NCBI RefSeq assembly: GCF_022387135.1 | Contig: NZ_CP092462.1 | Coordinates: 496,001 to 560,000 of the forward strand | Direction of reading: 5' to 3' | Origin: Comamonas sp. B21-038 | GTDB lineage: Bacteria > Pseudomonadota > Gammaproteobacteria > Burkholderiales > Burkholderiaceae_C | DNA: 64,000 nt | Part shown: positions 42,531-49,994 of the stretch, piece after piece | How the letters are laid out: every line of letters begins with the position of its first letter | How positions within the stretch are numbered: the first letter of the stretch is position 1 | The notes under the pieces: generated by a model | What the model was told of the DNA's origin: nothing | What the model saw: the letters and a program-made list of their open reading frames with translations, nothing else | Databases searched by the model: none | Program-made: the position numbers and the translations under genes

Positions 42531-42965
42531 CTAGTCCTCTCTACGCTCATGAAGGGTATCCTCGATCTCCCGGAGCTTATGTATGCCCAGGCCCCTAATT
42601 TTTAGCAGTTCCTTGCTCTCCGTCACAAGCAGTTGCTCAATGGTAGTGATTCCACCATGACACAAGACTTGAACAGTTGCCGGAGCCAAAATGCCGTTAA
42701 GCGATGAGCCTTTGATGTGGCGTATGGGCGAGTAGATCCGCGCTGGAGTGAAAGACTTGCCCGGGAATAGTGCGGCCTCAATCTGCTTGAACCGGAACAT
42801 CCCCATCCCCCGCATCTTCAGCAGTTGGTTTGGATAGGCACTACGAACGCCCTCAATGGTATGAATGCCATTCCGTTCGAGAATCGTCTTCACTCGCAGC
42901 GGCAGTAGGTCGCCTATAGGTGTTTCGGATATTGACTTCTGAGTATTGGGCATGTCTGGCATCAT
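42531..42965 (-). CDS. Tandem RNAP alpha-CTD-like protein, copy 3
   Basis: The 144-residue protein is about 88% identical to 8,060-8,494, with the same two domains and the Arg equivalent to alpha Arg265. It is the only protein-coding module in the right island's variable zone, between R10 and the duplicated terminator segment before R11. That both islands keep it suggests it is useful to the island and not random cargo. Confidence 0.7.
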   Translation of the reverse strand: MMPDMPNTQKSISETPIGDLLPLRVKTILERNGIHTIEGVRSAYPNQLLKMRGMGMFRFKQIEAALFPGKSFTPARIYSPIRHIKGSSLNGILAPATVQVLCHGGITTIEQLLVTESKELLKIRGLGIHKLREIEDTLHERRED

Positions 42966-43049
42966 GGATGGCAGTTCCCATCATATGCAAGCTTCAATTT
43001 TAATCGTCGTGCAGGGCGATGATGCATATGACACTGGTGGTATGGGCTA

Positions 43050-43290
43050 GGACTGCTGGTGCGCGTTCTCTTAGGACCGTGACAAAGAAAAGCCACCCGT
43101 GAGGGTGGCAAAGGCTGTCGATAAGAAGGCCGACCCTGGTGGGGCAGGGATGCCGTGCAATTTCAATGAGGGAGGGTGTGGGAGGGCACGGCGTCGGCAA
43201 AACCAATGTGAGGATATTAGCGCAAGAATGCTGTGATGCAACGCGGGGTATCTTTATAGCGACGTTTCCGAGCAGCACCTGTTTGGCTGT
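43050..43290. repeat. Duplicated non-coding segment, right copy
   Basis: This corresponds to 9,625-9,870. It includes the minus-strand terminator (43,083-43,110) about 560 bp beyond the end of the RepA-like gene, which could end that transcript. It leads into repeat R11. Confidence 0.6.
43083..43110 (-). terminator. Rho-independent terminator for minus-strand transcripts
   Basis: On the minus strand, the stem GCCACCC-TCAC-GGGTGGC is followed by TTTTCTTTG. It is identical to 9,660-9,688 and correctly placed to end the RepA-like transcript. Confidence 0.6.
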
Positions 43291-43316
43291 CTGACCCCTG
43301 ACCGTCACTACCGTCC

Positions 43317-43440
43317 CGGCATACGAGGCGGTACCGAGACGAGTTTCGTTGGAGTTTGGACTATGGGGGTAGCGACTGGATCTTTCGTGCTGCGCTTTGG
43401 TACCTCTCCGTACCACTTCGGGTATATCGCGGCCTGACGG
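43317..43440 (+). repeat. 124-bp repeat, copy R11
   Basis: Exactly 124 bp with core GGACTATGGGGGTAGCG and right end GCGGCCTGACGG, as in R8. It lies just beyond the stop of the RepA-like gene, as R8 does in the left island. Confidence 0.8.
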
Positions 43441-43540
43441 ATCGCCATTTCGGTTTCGATCTTGCAGGCCGGGTCGGTCCTTAGAATGCCTAGCCTCCAG
43501 ATCTGATCCGCGAGAGATGCATTTGCCTAGGCTGACACTT

Positions 43541-43603
43541 GACTCCCCCGGCTCCCCGTCCCCCTCTCCCCCTTTAGGGGAGGGGGACTGGGGAGTGGGG
43601 GGC
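43541..43603. repeat. GC-rich hairpin H6
   Basis: The arms GCTCCCCGTCCCCCTCTCCCC and GGGGAGGGGGACTGGGGAG lie around TTTA. It is a close relative of H5 and sits in the same place relative to the RepA-like gene. Confidence 0.65.
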
Positions 43604-43672
43604 AATTCAGCGAGGCTGCCTCTCATAGGTTCTTGGATGGAGTCCATTCCACCGCCTACGAGTGAGTTGCCG

Positions 43673-45244
43673 TTACAGCGACATGCGTACCTTGCCTCCT
43701 TCCCGGAGTAGCAGTCCAGTTGAGATGAGGGATTGAATTGCCTCGCGGACGTTCTTTGCGCGATGGTTACTGCCATAGCCCTCTGCCCCGCTATCGTGCA
43801 TCTCCTTGAACGCTTGTGAAACAACCTTGCTAATAGTCTCCTCGGTCGCCTCGCCCGGATTCGGCTGCTCATTGCCATTCGGATCGAGTTGGCGGAGATG
43901 CTGACGAATTGCCTGCAGTGCTACATCCGTTCGCTCCTGGGTCTTGGGCTTGGGGCCTGCGAATACCAGGTCCTTGCTCGCTTGCATGTCTTCTGAATCT
44001 TGCACATGCCGGATGACGATGGATTGGAGGGGCTCCGTCTCATACGCAGGTTGAAACTCGATGGGCTCGATCCGAAACCAGCCATTAGTATGGTTGCCGT
44101 CGCGGCCCTTATCGAGGCGCCAGTAGCGCTCGTCGCCATTGCGGCCAACCTCGATAGACACATCAGGGTTCGCATGCAGGGCATATGCTCCTCGCGCACC
44201 ACGACGAGGATCGTTTCCCGAATGATGAACGAGCAATACTGCGGCACCAGTCATCCTGGTCAGGCGCTGGACGTTAGCAATCATGCCTGCCATCGCGGAG
44301 TTGCTGTTTTCCTCCGCAGTCCCGGCCAGTGAGGCTGACAGGGTATCAATCACAATGAACTTGGCTTGGTGCTTCAAGGCAGTCACTGCCAATGCGTCGA
44401 CGCCTTCCGCGCTAGCAACATTGCAGGCATCAAAGACGTAGCGAATACCCTTCTGATAGACGCCACCCCGGTCATGCTCAAGAGCTTGGACGCGTGCGCG
44501 CAGCCCCAGTTGGCCCTCCAATGCAACATAGATCACGTTGGTCTGGGTGACCGGGTGGCCAGCCCAGTCAGAGCCGCTGGCTACCGCCGCTACCATGTCG
44601 AGCAGCAATGCAGTCTTTCCCGCTTGAGACTCTCCCCACAAGATAATGACCTCCCCGCCGTGGAAGACATCACGCACTAGCCATTCGAGACGCGGCATGT
44701 GCTCAAAGTCTTCAGAGGTATGTGTTGGCAGCGTTCGCGACACATCGACTGGGGGTGGTAGCGTGGGGTCGGGCAGGCGCCGCTCTTGCTTGGCAGCGAG
44801 ACCTACGTCATCCGGGCTGTCAATGGATGACGCGAGGACTTCAGGCTCCATACGGATGGTGTCTGCGACAACATCTGCCAACCAGCCATGTGTCGGCTCC
44901 ATATAGGCCATATGGATCACTGGAAATGGGGCAACCTCTTGCTCGTTTCCAAGGCGCTGCCAATGAACATGCGAGGTTTGGACCTGCGCTGCTCCGGAGA
45001 TGGCTAATACGTCGCAGTTAGCCGTGATCCTGGTTTCGCCCGGCTCGGCCTCAGTTTGGTCGATCATTTCTGCCGCCATTGAGGGCGCGACCGTGTCGAC
45101 TGGGTGGGTCGGGGACTTGTGGGCGGGCGCACGCTCATTTGCCTCTTCTTCTTGGCGCATAGCGAGGATCTTCAAGGCAGCAGTCTGGAGGCGATCCATT
45201 TCCAGAGATTTTGGGATGTTGGAGTGGATATTCGAGGTAGTCAT
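43673..45244 (-). CDS. RepA/RecA-like hexameric ATPase (right island)
   Basis: The 523-residue homologue of 27,418-28,983 has the same Walker A (GESQAGKTALLLDMV) and Walker B (KFIVIDTLSASLAG). The start at MTTSNIHS aligns with the left copy; a longer frame upstream is not conserved. The ATPase core is almost identical between islands, and the N- and C-terminal regions have diverged more. It is likely a replication helicase for the excised element (inference from family). Confidence 0.82.
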   Translation of the reverse strand: MTTSNIHSNIPKSLEMDRLQTAALKILAMRQEEEANERAPAHKSPTHPVDTVAPSMAAEMIDQTEAEPGETRITANCDVLAISGAAQVQTSHVHWQRLGNEQEVAPFPVIHMAYMEPTHGWLADVVADTIRMEPEVLASSIDSPDDVGLAAKQERRLPDPTLPPPVDVSRTLPTHTSEDFEHMPRLEWLVRDVFHGGEVIILWGESQAGKTALLLDMVAAVASGSDWAGHPVTQTNVIYVALEGQLGLRARVQALEHDRGGVYQKGIRYVFDACNVASAEGVDALAVTALKHQAKFIVIDTLSASLAGTAEENSNSAMAGMIANVQRLTRMTGAAVLLVHHSGNDPRRGARGAYALHANPDVSIEVGRNGDERYWRLDKGRDGNHTNGWFRIEPIEFQPAYETEPLQSIVIRHVQDSEDMQASKDLVFAGPKPKTQERTDVALQAIRQHLRQLDPNGNEQPNPGEATEETISKVVSQAFKEMHDSGAEGYGSNHRAKNVREAIQSLISTGLLLREGGKVRMSL

Positions 45245-45347
45245 TTGAGGCGTCTCTGAATTGGTTCGGTAGGTGCGTGGCAGGGTACGAGGCATAGGCC
45301 CTGTCGCACGCACAGGAGACGGGGCGAAACCCGTCCTTTGATTGGGC

Positions 45348-45698
45348 TTACAGCTTGCGCGGGCGCTTGATGGCAGAGGCCTTCTTGGCAAGAGAGCGAT
45401 TGCGCTTGTGAGGCTGGCTCTTGGCCTTATTGATTGCGTCGAGGATCAAGAAGCGGGACTTCCAGGTGCGATCAGCAACCATGTCAACGCGGTCGTCAAC
45501 GGTGGCGATTGCGTCCAGGACTTCGCGCAACATGGCACCCATTTGCGCAATGGACTGCTGCTGCGTGGCGACGTGGCCCACCAGGAGTGCAAGGGCGATC
45601 TGGTCGGGATTGAGCTTACACCCAGATACAAATTCGTGCTGTCCGGAGACTTGAGAGAAATCGGCTGCAGCAGCGAGGTTGGTTGGATTGCGTTTCAT
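45348..45698 (-). CDS. Small basic coiled-coil protein (right island)
   Basis: The 116-residue protein has a heptad-rich segment (DQIALALLVGHVATQQQSIAQMGAMLREVLDAI) and a strongly basic C-terminus (KKASAIKRPRKL). It lies just upstream of the RepA-like gene on the same strand, with a GGAG-type site before its ATG. It is the positional counterpart of 29,736-29,990. It may be an accessory DNA-binding factor for replication or partition; function unproven. Confidence 0.6.
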   Translation of the reverse strand: MKRNPTNLAAAADFSQVSGQHEFVSGCKLNPDQIALALLVGHVATQQQSIAQMGAMLREVLDAIATVDDRVDMVADRTWKSRFLILDAINKAKSQPHKRNRSLAKKASAIKRPRKL

Positions 45699-46165
45699 AG
45701 GTAGTAACTCCGTTAGGTAAACAGTCGTTTTGTGCGATCCCGAAACAATTCCGAGGCCACACTATCTAGACGGCGTTTGTGGAGCGCGCTACCTCTAGGG
45801 CATCTGGCTAGATTGAAACTATATGTAATCAACTGCTGACGCAATTTGGCCTATTCCGATGGCTGCGGATAGGGCGATGGGTAGGGTGTGTTCGTGAGCC
45901 TGGATGCATGCAGGAGCACGGCTGCTGAGCGGTGATGATGGTTGCTTGATTACCTCGAGACTGTGGTACCGCAGGTGGGGCGGCACGTTGGCTGTCGCCA
46001 GGCGAGCATCGGGTTCGGAACGGATTGACCTATTTTTGCGCCTCTACGGCCCTGATGCTTGGGTTCCGCTCGGTGATTGCTCGGTGCCCAGACTGCAATC
46101 ATTAACTTGAGCCATTGGTTGAGGATTCAACCCGGAAGTGCTACTGATAGATGCCTATCTAGGCA
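45699..46165. other. Non-coding gap in right island
   Basis: About 470 bp without a credible gene. It leads into the IS remnant and then the IPTL-CTERM gene, as the gap at 33,183-33,930 does in the left island. Sequence similarity between the two gaps is only patchy. Confidence 0.4.
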
Positions 46166-46305
46166 AATGGTCAGGTAAGGTTGCGTCTTCAACGCTGCGT
46201 TGTATGTCTTCCAATTCGTTGTGCGGTGCTTAACCTGACCCACGCGAGTCTCACTCATCCCCCCGAACCTACCTCAACCCCGAGCGGCATTTGTGCAACA
46301 ACGCC
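46166..46305 (-). mobile_element. Remnant of IS903-type 5' end
   Basis: This matches the first ~140 bp of the IS at 23,796-24,828, including the terminal TTTGTGCAACAACGCC at 46,290-46,305. The remainder of the IS is missing. It ends about 86 bp before the TTG start of the IPTL-CTERM gene. Confidence 0.7.
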
Positions 46306-46391
46306 ATGCTACACATACAGCATAATTTTGCAACTATGTGTATATTTATGTTATATTTGTAGAACCTATTTCATTATCCAGGAGATGCATT

Positions 46392-47471
46392 TTGAGTAAA
46401 AAGCTACTAATCACGGGGTTGGTGTCTGCAATGGCTTGCTTTGGTGCGCAGGCGGCTCCTGTGTACAATCTTGACGTTGTGCCTGAAAGTACATTCAATT
46501 GGGCTTCGGGACCTGATGGGGTCTATAACACCGGTGATGATCTCTATGACAAATGGGGGCAGATAGATCTTAAAAATAATGGTACTGCCTCGGTGACTGG
46601 TGATTTCGCTAAAGACGGAAATGGATCTCTGCGATTGGCTGCAAACGGTGGAACGAGTGCCAAAGCGGGTGTTGCCTACTATCCGCCCAGCAGCGAGGGC
46701 TTTGGCCCTTTGAACAGTATTACAGAGGCTTCTTTTGAGTGGCTGCGCGACTCCAGCAGTGCTTCCACCGATGCACCACCCGTCATGCGTTTGTTTCTGT
46801 TCAATGCGTCCAACACCCACGTGGGCACACTAATTTGGCTCGGTGGTGACAATGGGGCCTCGGCGTCTACCAACAGTTGGCAAGTTGCTAACGTCATTAG
46901 CGGTACAGTCTTTCAGATCCGCAGTGCAGGTCCTTTACCTAACACCAAGATGACATTTGCCCAAGCGCAAGCAAGCAGTGAACTTGGCGGGCTAACCGTA
47001 CGTGCGGTCGAGGTGGGCTTTGGGTCTGGTGGTTGGGGCACCACTTTCCTGGGCGCTGCGGACAATATTAAGTTGTCGGGCAGCAAGGCATCGGTTGATG
47101 CTAACTTTGAAGTGTTACCGACTACATTTCAAGTCAACGTAAATACTGGCCCTAATGGCACTTCCGATCCAGCTGGAGGTGCATTGCAAACGGTGAATGC
47201 AGACGGCGTTCTGTCGATCAACTACACGCCTGCCGCAGGATTCTTGATCGACACCGTCACTGGCTGTGGTGGGACGCTGTCGGGCAATGTTTATACGACT
47301 GCGGCTGTTCGCGAGGATTGCACGGTAACAGCTAGCTTCAAAGCAGTTGCCGTTCCTCCAACCGAAGCTGCCAAGCCGGTGCCAACTATGAGCCAATGGG
47401 CGCTCGCACTGTTGTCGCTGGTGTTGGGTGGGTGCGCTGTAATTAGTGTTCGCCGCTCCAGAATGAACTGA
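46392..47471 (+). CDS. Secreted IPTL-CTERM protein (right island)
   Basis: The 359-residue exported protein starts at TTG (46,392), which has AGGAGA 7-8 bases upstream and gives a clean signal peptide (SKKLLITGLVSAMACFGAQAA). The ATG 54 bases upstream would spoil the signal. The ectodomain has no family I recognise (DGNGSLRLAANGG, APPVMRLFLFNASN), then a short Bacterial-repeat-like region (NTGPNGTSDPAGG, VTGCGGTLSGNVY). The C-terminal IPTL-CTERM signal (VPTMSQWALALLSLVLGG) is almost identical to that at 36,068. Confidence 0.75.
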   Translation: MSKKLLITGLVSAMACFGAQAAPVYNLDVVPESTFNWASGPDGVYNTGDDLYDKWGQIDLKNNGTASVTGDFAKDGNGSLRLAANGGTSAKAGVAYYPPSSEGFGPLNSITEASFEWLRDSSSASTDAPPVMRLFLFNASNTHVGTLIWLGGDNGASASTNSWQVANVISGTVFQIRSAGPLPNTKMTFAQAQASSELGGLTVRAVEVGFGSGGWGTTFLGAADNIKLSGSKASVDANFEVLPTTFQVNVNTGPNGTSDPAGGALQTVNADGVLSINYTPAAGFLIDTVTGCGGTLSGNVYTTAAVREDCTVTASFKAVAVPPTEAAKPVPTMSQWALALLSLVLGGCAVISVRRSRMN

Positions 47472-47477
47472 TGCATT

Positions 47478-47527
47478 TAGGGTAGGGACTTCACGTGCTG
47501 CCTTTGCGGCCGTCAGTCCCTACCTTG
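47478..47527 (+). terminator. Terminator-like hairpin after IPTL-CTERM gene (right copy)
   Basis: The GGTAGGGACT / AGTCCCTACC stem is part of the ~390-bp direct repeat shared with the left island end. Confidence 0.5.
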
Positions 47528-47697
47528 CCGTCTACCCCTGCAGGGCAGTCCCCTTGCCCGCTGTTCCAGGTTGGTCCGTCGGTAGCAGGCGAGGTGCTCA
47601 CCCCGATCAATCACCACCCCGCCATCCTTTTTTCAGAAATCTGCGATTCTTCCCGAGACCCTCAAATTGCCTGCTATAATTTCAGCTTCGGCGCTGC

Positions 47698-47788
<91 letters not shown>

Positions 47789-47802
47789 AGCATCGAAAAT
47801 TA

Positions 47803-47879
47803 GCGGCTGTAGCTCAGCTGGATAGAGTACTTGGCTACGAACCAAGGGGTCGTGGGTTCGATTCCTGCCAGCCGCACCA
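47803..47879 (+). tRNA. tRNA-Arg (anticodon ACG)
   Basis: The 77-nt tRNA has an acceptor stem GCGGCTG / CAGCCGC, encoded CCA, an anticodon stem CTTGG/CCAAG with loop CTACGAA (ACG), and T arm GTGGGTTCGATTCC. It lies 15 bp after tRNA-Ser, so they probably share a transcript. This pair marks the start of the ordinary chromosome. Confidence 0.95.
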
Positions 47880-47887
47880 AACGTCAA

Positions 47888-47925
47888 GCCTCAGAGTAGA
47901 AATGCTCTGAGGCTTTTTCGTTTTT
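47888..47925 (+). terminator. Rho-independent terminator of the tRNA operon
   Basis: GCCTCAGAG and CTCTGAGGC form a 9-bp stem with a short loop, followed by TTTTTCGTTTTT. Confidence 0.85.
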
Positions 47926-48960
47926 GCTGTATTCCACCACAGGCTGCCACTGCTGAATGGTGATCTGCGCGCGCACGGCTCTTGCCTGCACCGCAACAGA
48001 ATGGACCCAACAGTGGGTCTCTGAAAGAGTGGGCGCGCATCGGCTACCGTTGGCATCCCATCCTATTTACCAGCCCGCAACGGCGGACGAGGCCATGACC
48101 GAACGGTGCCATGCTGCCTCCGCCAGGGGCCAGGGGCCAGGGGAGGGTAGGGCGGGGTGCGGGCAGATGCAGTTCATGGCCTCTCCCTTTTGGGACCGCA
48201 TCGCTGCGAGCGAGCGCTTGACCAAGAACATGCACCTGCGTCTGCCAATATTCCATTGGATGCCTCATGCAAGGAGCGTGGGTGTCATTCGGTTTCTCAT
48301 TAATCCATCCATTGGCGCTATTCAGTCAGCGTCTCCAGTCTGCAGATACCAGTGACCAAGACGGGTTTGCCAACTTAAAGTTGCTGCCTGGCAGGCCCAT
48401 GGAAACCGGCTAGCCAGCCAAGGCTGGTTAATGGGGTGAAAGGCCCCGTCCCCCACACCCTGTCCCATTCGCCAACGCCATCGGGGACGGCTTGCCTTAG
48501 GACGTTTTCCGACTGCGTGACCGCTTTGGGCAAACGCAACAAAGTCGCCCATGACCGAGCCCCCACTACCCATGCTTTCCAACGCAGGCGTCTCGATATC
48601 GCTGGGCCCACGCCGAACTGCAGGCTGACGCCACGGGCCCGCCAGGCAAGATACGCCTTAAAAGCGCTTCTGACCGATGGATCGAGCCCGATGCATGGGG
48701 CTACATGGGCATGTTTTGCGGCCGTTCACCCCACCTCACTCTGCGCTAGGCGAAGCCAGGCCCCTGGATATTTTTCAATAGTTTTTTGATTAGAAGAAAC
48801 TCATAAAACATTGAGAAATTATCAAATACGAAAAACTATTTAATACCGGAATAGCGCAACGAATTACGCATGACGATCTGCAAATAAGTAGCAACCGCCC
48901 GAAATGGCGAGAGATATTATTTCTCGCATATTCACCGGTGCCAGCCCAGCGCTACTATTC
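47926..48960. other. Gene-free 1-kb stretch with AT-rich promoter region
   Basis: No reading frame here has protein-like composition or a family match. The last ~150 bp (48,770-48,900) are AT-rich and precede the sulfur-type operon, so they probably hold its promoter. No clear sigma-70 pair with good spacing could be picked. Confidence 0.4.
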
Positions 48961-49974
48961 ATGACCTACCGCCTTTCGCTGCTCGACAAAAGCCCCATTC
49001 CGCCGGGCGTTTCAACCGCCCAGGCGCTTCGCTCCACCTTGGCCATGGCGCAGCGCGCCGAAGCGCTGGGCTACCACCGCTTCTGGGTGGCAGAGCACCA
49101 TGGCAACCCCCAGGTCGCAGGTTCCGCCCCAGAGATCCTGGTTGCCTGGCTGCTGGCGCATACCAAGCGCATCCGCATCGGCTCAGGCGGCGTCATGTTG
49201 CAGCACTACAGCCCCTACAAGGTGGCCGAGGTGTTCAAGCTGCTATCGGCGCTGGCGCCGGGCCGGGTGGATCTGGGTATTGGCAAGGCGCCCGGTGGTC
49301 TGCCGCAGTCCACACGTGCCCTGCAAGCGCGTCACGACCCGTCACAGCCCATCAACTTCGCCAGCCTGCTCAGCGATCTGAACGGCTTTTTGCGAGACGA
49401 CCTGCCCGCCGGGCACCCGCTGGCTGCTTCGCGCGCGTTGCCCAAACCCAGCACCTTGCCCCAATGCGTGCTGCTCGGGGCCTCTCCCGACAGCGCACAG
49501 CTGGCATCGCGCCTGGGCTGGGGCTTTTCCTATGCCGGGCATTTCAATGATGACCCTGCGTTGCTTGCCAGCACCACCGCTGCCTACCGCCCCCTCAGCG
49601 GCCAGGCGCCATCGATGGCCGTCTATGCCTTTGCCGCCGATGACCGGGCCAAGGCTGGAGCGCTGGTCGCGAATGTGCGCATCTTCAAGCTGCATTTGCC
49701 CACGGGCCAGAGCTTCAACCTGCCAAGCCGCGAAGCCGCCGCAGAGTTTGCGCAGCAAGCCGGAGTCAGCGACTACCGGCTGGAGGAGACCCACCCCCAT
49801 GTCATTGCGGGCACCGCTGACGACGTGCATGCGGCGCTGACTGCCTTGCACCTGCAACACGGCATCGATGAATTCGTCATCGATACCCCGGTTCCCTTTT
49901 TCGAAGAGCGCCTGGCATCGATAGAGCTGATTGCCAACGCGCAACCCGCAACGGCCGAGCTGACGGCCGCCTGA
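48961..49974 (+). CDS. LLM-class flavin-dependent oxidoreductase (MsnO8 type)
   Basis: The 337-residue luciferase-like protein begins LSLLDKSPIPPGVSTAQALR. It contains HRFWVAEHHGNPQVAGSAPEILVAWLLAHTKRIRIGSGGVMLQHYSPYKVAEVFK, the typical MsnO8-type N-terminal segment, and GRVDLGIGKAPGG. The start at 48,961 matches the family; an in-frame ATG at 48,904 adds 19 residues of unlike sequence. It uses reduced flavin and oxygen to oxidise a small organic, often sulfur-containing, substrate. It is the first of a nine-gene cluster in one direction. Confidence 0.85.
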   Translation: MTYRLSLLDKSPIPPGVSTAQALRSTLAMAQRAEALGYHRFWVAEHHGNPQVAGSAPEILVAWLLAHTKRIRIGSGGVMLQHYSPYKVAEVFKLLSALAPGRVDLGIGKAPGGLPQSTRALQARHDPSQPINFASLLSDLNGFLRDDLPAGHPLAASRALPKPSTLPQCVLLGASPDSAQLASRLGWGFSYAGHFNDDPALLASTTAAYRPLSGQAPSMAVYAFAADDRAKAGALVANVRIFKLHLPTGQSFNLPSREAAAEFAQQAGVSDYRLEETHPHVIAGTADDVHAALTALHLQHGIDEFVIDTPVPFFEERLASIELIANAQPATAELTAA

Positions 49975-49994
49975 ACCCTGACCGAAAGTTCACC

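Noticed and set aside
4751-43440. 124-bp repeats as classical integron attC sites
   Set aside because: No IntI-type integrase is visible and the RYYYAAC/GTTRRRY ends are missing. The resemblance is in layout only.
4751-43440. Repeats as a CRISPR array
   Set aside because: Copies are 124 bp, far apart and separated by genes of variable length; no Cas genes are present.
4751-43440. Repeats as retron RNA
   Set aside because: No reverse transcriptase gene lies anywhere in the window.
47957-48355. 132-codon plus-strand frame after the tRNA operon
   Set aside because: No ribosome site, no family resemblance and irregular composition; treated as non-coding.
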